Source: Yersinia rochesterensis (GTDB taxonomy: Bacteria > Pseudomonadota > Gammaproteobacteria > Enterobacterales > Enterobacteriaceae). From it: a stretch of DNA of 64,000 nucleotides. The stretch covers positions 372,001-436,000 of the forward strand of contig NZ_CP032482.1 in assembly GCF_003600645.1 (NCBI RefSeq). The letters are read 5' to 3'. This document shows positions 8,111 through 16,207 of the stretch, piece by piece. Both the position numbers and the translations under genes were made by a program. Each line of letters opens with the position of its first letter. Positions within the stretch are counted from its first letter, which is position 1. The notes under the pieces are model-generated. The model saw only the letters and a list, made by a program, of their open reading frames with translations, searched no databases and had not been told where the DNA came from.

Positions 8111-9448
8111 ATGAAAATTTATCGTCCGTTATGGAACGACGGGGCCTTTTTGGCTCCACAACAATTCCAGCAACAGGCCCGCTGGGATGCCTACGTGGCA
8201 GACAGCGTGGCCCATATGACACTGGCATCCCCATGGGGTGTCATTGATGCGGCATTTGACCGTGGGTCGTTGGCGCTTTCCCGCCTGAATGCGCTGCGGC
8301 TGGTGGTGCGTTTTCCTGATGGTACGCTGATTGATTCTGAACGGGCGGATAACTTGCCGCCTGCTTGCGATTTGTCGGCGATGTCAGACCGTGACGCTGT
8401 CGATGTGGTGCTGGCATTGCCGGTGCTTTCGGCCAACGGTGGCAATCTGGATGATGGTCAGGACAGTGCGCGACCGCGCCGCTGGCAGCAAGAATGGGTC
8501 ACGGTACAGGAGCTTGCTGGTCATGAGCGTACCGAACTGGCCATCATGCGCCATGCGGTCACACTGCGTTTTGCGCATCAGGAAAACAGTGCTTATCTGA
8601 CCTGTCCGGTGGTGCGCTTGATACGTAGTGCTCAGGGGCAGTGGATGCAGGATGAGAGTTTTATCCCGCCGATGCTGTCACTGGCGGCCAGTCCGGTGGT
8701 GCTGACTGAACTGGGAGATTTAATCCACCGTTTGCAGGCGCGTCGGCGTCGTCTGATGGCTATGCGGCGTGAAAGTAACGAACGGATGGCGGATTTTGCG
8801 GTGGCCGATGTATCGCTGTTCTGGTTACTGAATGCGTTAAACAGTGCCGAACCGGTACTGATGGAACTGTATCAGATACCTTCCCGCCACCCCGAACTGT
8901 TCTATCGCGAACTGGTTCGTCTCGCCGGTAGCCTGCTGACATTTTCCCTTGAGCATAAAGCCGAAGATATTCCGCTGTATCAGCATGACGCGCCGGAGCA
9001 GGTTTTCCCGCCGCTGTTCACCTTGCTTGATGCCTTGCTCGAAGCCAGCTTGCCGTCCCGTATGGTGGCGATTGAACTGACTCACGAGGGCCAATTCTGG
9101 ACCGGTTCATTGCATGATGCCCGCCTGCGCGAAGGGGCTGATTTCTATCTCTCTGTTCGTTCTTCGATCCCCAACCATCTGTTGCAAACCCAGTTCCCGT
9201 TGTTGTGTAAGGCTGGCAGCGTTGAGGATGTGTCAGATGTGGTCAACGTGGCATTGAACGGCGTGGCGATGAAACCTTTATCCCACGTGCCGGCCGCTAT
9301 CCCGCTGCGCCTGGAGAATCAGTATTTTGCCCTCGACCTCACGGGGCCAGCCGCGCAGGCCATGCTGGATGCGGGTAACTGTGCTTTCTACACCCCCGGT
9401 TCGCTGGGTGATATCAAACTCGAACTGTTTGCGGTGCTGCGCTCATGA
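8111..9448 (+). CDS. tssK: TssK, T6SS baseplate-to-membrane connector
   Basis: A 445-residue TssK (ImpJ/VasE) family protein. It forms trimers that link the baseplate wedges to the TssJLM membrane complex. The N-terminus MKIYRPLWNDGAFLAPQQFQQQ is typical; shown in parts, MKIYRPLWNDG and LAPQQFQQQARWD. The C-terminal domain contains the usual Ser-rich FYLSVRSSIP strand. A GGAG ribosome site precedes the ATG. The last codons overlap the start of tssL by four bases (ATGA), pointing to coupled translation. Confidence 0.93.
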   Translation: MKIYRPLWNDGAFLAPQQFQQQARWDAYVADSVAHMTLASPWGVIDAAFDRGSLALSRLNALRLVVRFPDGTLIDSERADNLPPACDLSAMSDRDAVDVVLALPVLSANGGNLDDGQDSARPRRWQQEWVTVQELAGHERTELAIMRHAVTLRFAHQENSAYLTCPVVRLIRSAQGQWMQDESFIPPMLSLAASPVVLTELGDLIHRLQARRRRLMAMRRESNERMADFAVADVSLFWLLNALNSAEPVLMELYQIPSRHPELFYRELVRLAGSLLTFSLEHKAEDIPLYQHDAPEQVFPPLFTLLDALLEASLPSRMVAIELTHEGQFWTGSLHDARLREGADFYLSVRSSIPNHLLQTQFPLLCKAGSVEDVSDVVNVALNGVAMKPLSHVPAAIPLRLENQYFALDLTGPAAQAMLDAGNCAFYTPGSLGDIKLELFAVLRS

Positions 9449-10098
9449 GCAAAATAACTACCTCTGTGGTTGATGCGGCCTTTTATCCCTGCTGGCTGAT
9501 GGTCAGTCAGTTGCGTAATGGGCAGGAAGTGGAAGATGGCGAAGCCTTGTATCGCCGTGCCTGTGAGTGGATTGATGGCGCACGCGAGACGTTGTCGCGT
9601 GCCGGTTTCAGCGACATCAGCTGTGACCATATGCTGTACACCCAGTGTGCGTTACTGGATGAAAGCGTGCTGAACCGCCAGAAACAGGACAGCGGCTATA
9701 GCAAATGGCTGAAAGACCCACTTCAGGCGCGCTACTTCAATACTCTGAACGCAGGTGAAGAGTTGTGGGAGCGGATCCGCACGGTGTTGCAGGAGCCAGC
9801 TCCGGATACGGCGGTACTGACCTGTTTTTACCGTGCATTGACCCTCGGGTTTGCCGGTCGCTATCGTGAACAGGGCGACGAGCGCAGAGAAGATGTGGTG
9901 CGTAAGCTGAGTCTGCTGGTGCCTCCGTTCACTTCTTCGCAGGAAACTCCGCTGGTCTCGCGCTCATTGCGTCTACGCTCCGGGCGCAAAACCTATTGGT
10001 TCTCGTGGGTGGCGGGCGTCGCAATACTGGCCGCACTGTGGTTCACACTGTCCAGCCAACTGACGCACATGGTGTCTCAACTGACCGGGATGCATTAG
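9445..10098 (+). CDS. tssL: TssL, DotU/IcmH-like inner membrane protein
   Basis: A 217-residue DotU-family protein. It has a cytoplasmic helical domain (family blocks CSWLMVSQLRNG-like PCWLMVSQLRNGQ, CALLDESVLN, YREQGDERR) and one C-terminal membrane segment at about residues 185-207 (WFSWVAGVAILAALWFTL). It belongs to the trans-envelope TssJ-TssL-TssM complex. It has no peptidoglycan-binding domain of its own; that function is probably supplied by the next gene. The start overlaps the tssK stop. Confidence 0.93.
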   Translation: MSKITTSVVDAAFYPCWLMVSQLRNGQEVEDGEALYRRACEWIDGARETLSRAGFSDISCDHMLYTQCALLDESVLNRQKQDSGYSKWLKDPLQARYFNTLNAGEELWERIRTVLQEPAPDTAVLTCFYRALTLGFAGRYREQGDERREDVVRKLSLLVPPFTSSQETPLVSRSLRLRSGRKTYWFSWVAGVAILAALWFTLSSQLTHMVSQLTGMH

Positions 10099-10101
10099 CG
10101 G

Positions 10102-11826
10102 ATGCGCGGATTAACACCGTTACTCCTGTTGCTATTGGGTGTGTGTCTGGCACTGTGGCTTATCCTGGGGTTCTGGCCGTTGGGAACCGGCAGCCGTGTG
10201 GCATTGAGCATGCTGGTTGTCATCCTCAGCGGTGCGGTCGGTTATTTTCAATGGCGCAAGCACAACCGCAATAAAGTGGCGTACCAATCCATTGCAGACT
10301 CAACGCTGCCACCGGAAGGTTTTCAGGGTGCGGTGGTACTGGTTTGTGGTGACAGCGATGCTCTGTTTTCTACTTCTGCATCTTTTCGTGAAACCCGTCA
10401 GGGCTGGTATCTGGCGGTGAAAATGCCAGAACAACTGCCGATCCTCGCGCAACATCTGGCGGCGGAACGCCCGGCGCTGATTGCCCAGATATCGGTGTTA
10501 CTGGCCATTGTGCCGGAGCAGCATCAGGACCGGGATGATTTTTCACAATCTGTGCGGGCGTGGCAACGGGCCATCGTGCAGTGCAAAGGATGGCTTGCGG
10601 GGATCCCACCGGTTTGGCTAAGCATCTGGCTGTCACCGCCAATGGCCTCAGCAGCGCAAACGGAACCTTGGTTTACGGTCACGCCGGGGCAAAAGGGTAT
10701 TCAGGTTCAGGAAGCAGGGGCAGGGGTCATGCCGCTGGTTGAATGGAGCCAGCATCAAGACCGCAACGTTCAGGAAAGGTTGAGCGCGGTATTCTGGATG
10801 GAGAGTCTTCTGTCCTGGCTTGATGAACATGTTCTGAGCATCCTGACACAGCGGCAAGGGGATATCCCTGCGCTGACCCCGTGCGCCTGGGGCTGCTGTT
10901 TTACACCGGTCGCGGCGGATCAGGAGAATCTGTGGCAGACCCACATTCGCGGGATAACCACGCTGACCCCGGTGGCGACCCCAGAGCCAGAGTGTCTGCC
11001 GTTGCCAGACGTGCTGCTGCCTTATCTGCCACGTCGTCGCGGCGTCTCGCGCCTGATGCAGTGCTGGCAGATGGCCGGTGTATTGTGCGGGGTATTTTTA
11101 CTGTTTGCCCTGCTGGCCTCGTATATCAATAACCAACGTTTGGTCCAAAGTGTGGGCGATCATCTGTCGCAGTATAACCACCTCACTGGCACTCCCCCAG
11201 CCCCTAAGACTCTGGCTCAGCAACAACTGCGCGCGGATGCCCATTTGTTGGATGACTGGTTACGCCGCGGTGCTCCCATGCGTTTGTCGCTGGGGTTGTA
11301 TCAGGGACTGCGGCTTAGGGTTCCGCTTGATATTGCTATCAATAGCTGGACGCCACCGCCACCACCGGCACCGGTGATTAATCGAATTGTTCAGGGGCCC
11401 AAAACCCTGCGCCTCGACAGCCTGTCACTGTTTGATGTGGGCAAATCAGAACTCAAATCCGGCTCCACCAAAGTGCTTATCAACGCACTGGTCGGGATTA
11501 AGGCCAAACCGGGCTGGCTGATTGTGGTGGCGGGTCATACCGATATCACCGGTGATGAAAAATCCAACCAAATTCTGTCACTTAAGCGGGCTGAGTCGGT
11601 ACGCAATTGGATGCGCGATACCGGGGATATCCCGGAAAGCTGCTTTGCGGTACAGGGTTATGGTCAGAGTCGTCCGCTGAAATCTAATGATACGGAAGCG
11701 GGTCGTGCGGCCAACCGCCGTGTCGAAATCAGTCTGGTACCGCAGGCTGATGCCTGTCAGGTGCCGGATGTAAAAACAGCGTCACAGGATGAAAGTGACG
11801 TATCAACTCAAGAAATGGAGAAGTAA
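10102..11826 (+). CDS. OmpA-domain T6SS inner membrane protein
   Basis: A 574-residue membrane protein accompanying TssL in enteric T6SS loci. Two N-terminal membrane segments are visible (residues about 5-22 and 30-47) and a third near residue 325 (MAGVLCGVFLLFALLASYI), followed by a proline-rich linker (TPPPPPAPV). The C-terminal 120 residues are an OmpA-like peptidoglycan-binding domain with VVAGHTDITG, SLKRAESVRNWM and GYGQSRPL then NRRVEISL. It probably anchors the membrane complex to the cell wall. The start is three bases after the tssL stop and the stop is three bases before hcp. Confidence 0.88.
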   Translation: MRGLTPLLLLLLGVCLALWLILGFWPLGTGSRVALSMLVVILSGAVGYFQWRKHNRNKVAYQSIADSTLPPEGFQGAVVLVCGDSDALFSTSASFRETRQGWYLAVKMPEQLPILAQHLAAERPALIAQISVLLAIVPEQHQDRDDFSQSVRAWQRAIVQCKGWLAGIPPVWLSIWLSPPMASAAQTEPWFTVTPGQKGIQVQEAGAGVMPLVEWSQHQDRNVQERLSAVFWMESLLSWLDEHVLSILTQRQGDIPALTPCAWGCCFTPVAADQENLWQTHIRGITTLTPVATPEPECLPLPDVLLPYLPRRRGVSRLMQCWQMAGVLCGVFLLFALLASYINNQRLVQSVGDHLSQYNHLTGTPPAPKTLAQQQLRADAHLLDDWLRRGAPMRLSLGLYQGLRLRVPLDIAINSWTPPPPPAPVINRIVQGPKTLRLDSLSLFDVGKSELKSGSTKVLINALVGIKAKPGWLIVVAGHTDITGDEKSNQILSLKRAESVRNWMRDTGDIPESCFAVQGYGQSRPLKSNDTEAGRAANRRVEISLVPQADACQVPDVKTASQDESDVSTQEMEK

Positions 11827-11829
11827 ATC

Positions 11830-12321
11830 ATGGCAATTCCAGTATATCTGTGGCTGAAAGACGATGGCGGTGCGGACATTAAGGGTTCTGTTGATGTGCA
11901 AAGCCGTGAAGGCAGCATTGAGATCGTGGCACAGGATCATAACCTATACATCCCAACCGATAACAATACCGGCAAGCTGACTGGCACCCGTATCCACACC
12001 CCATTCGTTTTCACCAAAGAAATCGATGCGTCTACCCCTTATCTGTACAAAGCGGTGACTACCGGTCAAACACTGAAAACCGCCGAGTTCAAATGGTACC
12101 GCATTGATGACGCTGGCCAGGAAGTTGAATATTTCAACACCAAACTGGAAAACGTCAAAGTGGTCAAAGTTGCGCCGAAAATGCACGACGTCAAAGATCC
12201 GGCTAAAGAGAAGCACAACCATCTGGAATTGGTTGAGCTGCGCTACGAAAAAGTCACCTGGACCTTCAAAGACGGCAACATTATTCATTCTGATTCATGG
12301 AACGAACGCGCTACGGCGTAA
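11830..12321 (+). CDS. hcp: Hcp, T6SS inner tube protein
   Basis: The 163-residue Hcp (TssD) forms stacked hexameric rings that make the tube expelled from the cell and can carry small effectors. Family blocks: MAIPVYLWLKDDGG, DIKGSVDVQSREGSIE, the HTPFVFTKEID strand, and the C-terminal LELRYEKVTWTF-like ELRYEKVTWTFKDGN with the final HSDSWNE. No extension is fused to it. It ends the first half of the operon: a strong terminator stands nine bases after the stop. Confidence 0.96.
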   Translation: MAIPVYLWLKDDGGADIKGSVDVQSREGSIEIVAQDHNLYIPTDNNTGKLTGTRIHTPFVFTKEIDASTPYLYKAVTTGQTLKTAEFKWYRIDDAGQEVEYFNTKLENVKVVKVAPKMHDVKDPAKEKHNHLELVELRYEKVTWTFKDGNIIHSDSWNERATA

Positions 12322-12329
12322 TGACCCGA

Positions 12330-12357
12330 AGCAGACGGTTCGCCGTCTGCTTTTTTG
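12330..12357 (+). terminator. Rho-independent terminator after hcp
   Basis: A perfect 9-bp stem (AGCAGACGG/CCGTCTGCT) with a TTCG loop, followed by TTTTT. It should end or weaken transcription after hcp. Excess hcp message relative to downstream genes is the usual outcome of such a site, so clpV onward may need its own promoter or read-through. Confidence 0.9.
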
Positions 12358-12502
12358 TTTTTGCTGAGCCACTGCTTGTTGCGGTGATTGAGCAAAAATT
12401 AACAACACTTTGATGACCTTATGGGCCTCGGTTTCCTTATTTAGGATATGGCTATGGGCGGTAGCGTGCCTGACAGGGTAAATGACACACAAGGAAGAAT
12501 TT

Positions 12503-15145
12503 ATGACAACGCATTCAGCACACTTATTACGTCGGTTAAATCCTTATTGTGCGCAGGCACTCGCCGGTGCCGCCACCTTATGCCAGACCCGCGCTCATGC
12601 TGAGATTACCGTTGAACATTGGCTGTTGAAATTACTGGAACAGGGCGAAGGCGATATTACCGTTATTGCCCGGCGTTATGAGTGGGATATGGACAGCTTG
12701 TGGCAGGGGTTGCTGGCGCATCTGGAGACATTACCCCGCACCGTGCAGGGCAAACCTCAGTTGTCAGCGCCGTTACAGCAACTGATCAAAAGTGCCTGGC
12801 TGGATGCCTCTTTGCAGGAGAATGCTGATGTAGTGCGCTCCGCTCATCTGCTGGCAGCGCTGATTTCCACTCCATCATTATTGGCCGCCGAGGCCGCTTG
12901 GCCGTTGCTCAGCCTGAGTACCATCCAGTTACACCGCCTGCTGCCCTTGCTGGATAATCAATCGGACGAACGTCCTGAGGTGCAGCAGGCAGCAGCACTG
13001 GCAGACAGCCCGGTCAATCTGACCGATGAGGCCCCGACGGTTACCTCTGCCAGTGGTCAGCCCCAACTCAATGACGCCCTGCAAGCGGCGCTGGATAAAT
13101 TCACCCTCGACGTTACCGCCAAAGCCCGTGCCAACCAGATTGACCCGATTTTTGGCCGCGACAGCGAGATCCGCCAGATGGTCGACATCCTGTCGCGCCG
13201 CCGTAAAAACAACCCGATTCTGGTCGGTGAACCGGGTGTGGGTAAAACCGCGCTGGTTGAAGGGCTGGCGCTGCGAATTGCCGAAGGTAACGTACCGGAT
13301 AGCTTGAAAACCGTCAGCCTGCGCACCCTGGACTTGGGCCTGTTGCAAGCCGGGGCTGGGGTCAAAGGTGAGTTCGAGCAGCGGCTGAAAAATGTTATCG
13401 AGGCGGTACAACAATCGCCAACACCGGTGTTGCTGTTTATCGACGAAGCCCACACCATCATCGGTGCCGGTAATCAGGCCGGTGGCGCAGATGCGGCCAA
13501 CCTGCTGAAACCGGCACTGGCGCGTGGCGAGTTGCGCACCATCGCTGCCACCACCTGGTCAGAATACAAACAGTATTTTGAGCGTGATGCCGCATTAGAA
13601 CGCCGCTTCCAGATGGTCAAGGTAGATGAGCCGGACGATGCCAAAGCCAGCCTGATGCTGCGCGGCTTAAAGGGCCGCTACGCCCAACACCACGGCGTGC
13701 ATATTCTGGATTCTGCTATTACTGCGGCGGTGACTCTGTCGCGACGCTTTCTGACTGGCCGTCAACTGCCAGACAAAGCGGTTGACCTGCTCGATACTGC
13801 CGGTGCCCGCGTGCGCATGAGTATCGACACGCTACCGGTCGCGCTGATGGAAGTTAACGCCGAACTGGCTGCATTGGCGATGGAGCAACAGGCCATCGAA
13901 CAGGACTTGCTCCTGCTGCCAAGTATCGGTTCAACGCGCTTATCTGAGATAGAGCAACGCCGCGCAGAACTGGTGGTTGGGCAGCAAACGCTTGAACAGC
14001 AATATGCAGCAGAGCAACGGCTGACCACCCTGATTATCGACGCGCGTCAGGATATCGCCAACGCGGCACATCTGGCCAGGTTGCAGGAAGAGTTAAGTCA
14101 GATTCAGGGTAATGCGCCGCTGCTGTCGCTGGATGTTGATGTGCGCACGGTGGCGACGGTTATCGCTGACTGGACCGGCGTGCCGTTGAGCAGCCTGCTG
14201 AAAGACGAACAGACCGATTTATTGCAACTGGAAAACCACCTCGCGACCCGGGTGGTCGGTCAGGATGCGGCACTGGTTGAGATGGCACAACGCCTGCGCG
14301 CCGCCAAAACCGGCCTGACGTCCGAAAATGGCCCGCTGGGGGTATTCCTGTTGGTTGGCCCCAGTGGGGTGGGCAAAACCGAGACTGCGCTGGCACTGGC
14401 CGACACCCTGTTCGGTGGTGAGAAATCGCTGATCACCATCAACATGTCCGAATATCAGGAAGCGCACACCGTCTCCCAACTCAAAGGCTCGCCGCCGGGT
14501 TATGTCGGTTACGGTCAGGGTGGCATTCTGACCGAAGCGGTGCGCAAGCGCCCGTACAGCGTGGTGTTGCTGGATGAAGTGGAAAAAGCGCACGCCGATG
14601 TTATTAACCTGTTCTACCAAGTGTTTGACCGTGGCTTTATGCGCGACGGCGAAGGGCGCGAAATTGATTTTCGTAACACCGTGATCCTAATGACTGCCAA
14701 TTTAGGCAGTGACCCTCTGATGCAGTTACTGGATGAACAACCGGAAGCGACCCATAGCGATCTGCATGAGCTGCTGCGCCCGATCCTGCGTGAACATTTC
14801 CAACCTGCGCTATTGGCCCGCTTCCAAACACTAATTTACCGCCCGCTGGACGCCACCGCATTGCGCACCATCGTTGAAATGAAACTGGCACAGGTCGCCA
14901 AACGCCTGAACAAACATTACGGCCTGCACTGCACCCTTGACGAAAGCCTGTACGACACGCTGGTCGCCGCCTGCCTATTGCCGGACACCGGTGCGCGTAA
15001 CATCGACAGCCTACTGAATCAGCAGATTTTACCGGTGCTGAGCCAGCAACTGTTAAGCCGCATGAGCGAGCAACAACGCACTACGTCGTTGAGGTTGGGC
15101 TGGGATGAAGCCGAAGGGATCACGCTGGAGTTTGGTAATGACTGA
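12503..15145 (+). CDS. clpV: TssH/ClpV, AAA+ ATPase that recycles the sheath
   Basis: A ClpB-like ATPase of about 880 residues that unfolds contracted TssBC sheaths. Domains in order: N-terminal ClpN repeat (residues 1-160), first AAA+ with Walker A GEPGVGKTALVEG and Walker B LLFIDEAHTIIGAG, a short coiled middle domain, second AAA+ with GPSGVGKTETALALAD and VVLLDEVEKAHADV, and the ClpB D2-small domain. I start at the ATG at 12503, preceded by AAGGAAG; an in-frame ATG at 12482 has no good site. The stop overlaps the next gene. Confidence 0.95.
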   Translation: MTTHSAHLLRRLNPYCAQALAGAATLCQTRAHAEITVEHWLLKLLEQGEGDITVIARRYEWDMDSLWQGLLAHLETLPRTVQGKPQLSAPLQQLIKSAWLDASLQENADVVRSAHLLAALISTPSLLAAEAAWPLLSLSTIQLHRLLPLLDNQSDERPEVQQAAALADSPVNLTDEAPTVTSASGQPQLNDALQAALDKFTLDVTAKARANQIDPIFGRDSEIRQMVDILSRRRKNNPILVGEPGVGKTALVEGLALRIAEGNVPDSLKTVSLRTLDLGLLQAGAGVKGEFEQRLKNVIEAVQQSPTPVLLFIDEAHTIIGAGNQAGGADAANLLKPALARGELRTIAATTWSEYKQYFERDAALERRFQMVKVDEPDDAKASLMLRGLKGRYAQHHGVHILDSAITAAVTLSRRFLTGRQLPDKAVDLLDTAGARVRMSIDTLPVALMEVNAELAALAMEQQAIEQDLLLLPSIGSTRLSEIEQRRAELVVGQQTLEQQYAAEQRLTTLIIDARQDIANAAHLARLQEELSQIQGNAPLLSLDVDVRTVATVIADWTGVPLSSLLKDEQTDLLQLENHLATRVVGQDAALVEMAQRLRAAKTGLTSENGPLGVFLLVGPSGVGKTETALALADTLFGGEKSLITINMSEYQEAHTVSQLKGSPPGYVGYGQGGILTEAVRKRPYSVVLLDEVEKAHADVINLFYQVFDRGFMRDGEGREIDFRNTVILMTANLGSDPLMQLLDEQPEATHSDLHELLRPILREHFQPALLARFQTLIYRPLDATALRTIVEMKLAQVAKRLNKHYGLHCTLDESLYDTLVAACLLPDTGARNIDSLLNQQILPVLSQQLLSRMSEQQRTTSLRLGWDEAEGITLEFGND

Positions 15146-15680
15146 GGAAAATAAGGACACATTAAAAGAAGGGGGTATCCGGTTGCTGACCTCGGGAGAG
15201 ACGGAGCTGGCGAAGTCAGTTTTCGGATCAACTATCCAGTACCAGACTGTCTGGATCCATCATGGTAGTTATCTGCCTTTTAATCTGCAAGATGAACATA
15301 CAGCAATGACGCCGAATGGTGAGATTTATTTCCGTAATGAGTACCGGGATGATTTCTCGCAGACAACAGATAATTTACAACATTTGTTCATTCATGAAAT
15401 GAGCCATGTATGGCAGCGTGCCAAAGGAATGAATGTCATTGCGAGAGGGCTGGTTAGTTGGCTGGTCAGTTACAGATATAAACTCGATGGGCGGCTGTTA
15501 AGCGAATATCCCATGGAGCAACAAGCGCAAATTATTGCGGATAACTTTACATTGCAGGCGAGTGATTATAGTGCCTGGAGGCGATTGAGAAGAAATAATA
15601 TTATTACTCTTGATGGCGATATTTCTGAAGTCGTAATAAGAAAATCATACCGAAATGTACTGCGAGGGTTTCCTTGGTGA
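15138..15680 (+). CDS. Putative T6SS effector, HExxH zinc metallopeptidase-like
   Basis: An approximately 180-residue protein whose ATG (15138) overlaps the clpV stop. It carries a zincin motif, H86-E87-M-S-H90 followed by VWQ, in the context HLFIHEMSHVWQ; the downstream third zinc ligand is not obvious, with Glu residues at EYPMEQQAQIIADNF as candidates. No signal peptide is present, as expected for a cargo delivered by VgrG. The next gene is a lipoprotein in overlapping frame and then comes vgrG, the classic effector-immunity-spike order. The effector role is inferred from motif and place; a peptidoglycan-related or protein-cutting activity are both possible. Confidence 0.6.
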   Translation: MTEENKDTLKEGGIRLLTSGETELAKSVFGSTIQYQTVWIHHGSYLPFNLQDEHTAMTPNGEIYFRNEYRDDFSQTTDNLQHLFIHEMSHVWQRAKGMNVIARGLVSWLVSYRYKLDGRLLSEYPMEQQAQIIADNFTLQASDYSAWRRLRRNNIITLDGDISEVVIRKSYRNVLRGFPW

Positions 15681-16141
15681 TAAGAAACAAACTGCGTTTT
15701 CTATTTTTCACGATGTTGTCTTTATTTTGCTTATTGATGTTAACAGGATGTCCATGGGGACAAATGAAGTATTATCCCTCAGAGACGGCCAGCACCTACA
15801 TGAATGGTGATTCGGTATGCTTCTTTATTCCTAATGCACAAGATTATCAGCCTGTTTTTATATCTATTAATCTCAGGAATCCCCCCCCTAAAGAAGGGAC
15901 ATTCACAGATGAACCTAATCTAACAATTATAGATGGGAAACTTTGTATCCCACCTTCGTTTTATCATCTTCCTGATACCTCCACTGGACCTTTTATTGTT
16001 CAACTCGTTATTGAGTCCAAAGATAAGGGTAACCATCCAAGACATTTTGTATTGGGATTTGAAATGCTTAATAGAAGGGCTTATGACGTGCCGCTAACTA
16101 AACGCGAATATGATGAGCCATCCATTGCTAGCAAAATTTAA
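15677..16141 (+). CDS. T6SS-associated periplasmic lipoprotein, putative immunity protein
   Basis: About 154 residues with a lipoprotein signal: basic start, hydrophobic FLFFTMLSLFCLLMLTG and lipobox LTGC at about residue 25. The start is a GTG (15677) sharing GTGA with the stop of the upstream HExxH gene, so the two are translationally coupled. The mature part (MKYYPSETASTYMNGD, VCFFIPNA, KLCIPPSFYHLPD) resembles a family of short lipoproteins placed beside T6SS effectors and taken to be immunity proteins. Location in the periplasm would match an effector acting on the envelope. Direct function is unproven. Confidence 0.65.
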   Translation: MIRNKLRFLFFTMLSLFCLLMLTGCPWGQMKYYPSETASTYMNGDSVCFFIPNAQDYQPVFISINLRNPPPKEGTFTDEPNLTIIDGKLCIPPSFYHLPDTSTGPFIVQLVIESKDKGNHPRHFVLGFEMLNRRAYDVPLTKREYDEPSIASKI

Positions 16142-16207
16142 CGATAAAGATAGGTTTTGCCTGTTTTGTACTTGAAATAAGCAGGTTATTACCACGGAGT
16201 AAAACCC

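Noticed and set aside
12482..12502. Upstream ATG of clpV
   Set aside because: No ribosome site; AAGGAAG sits correctly for the ATG at 12503.
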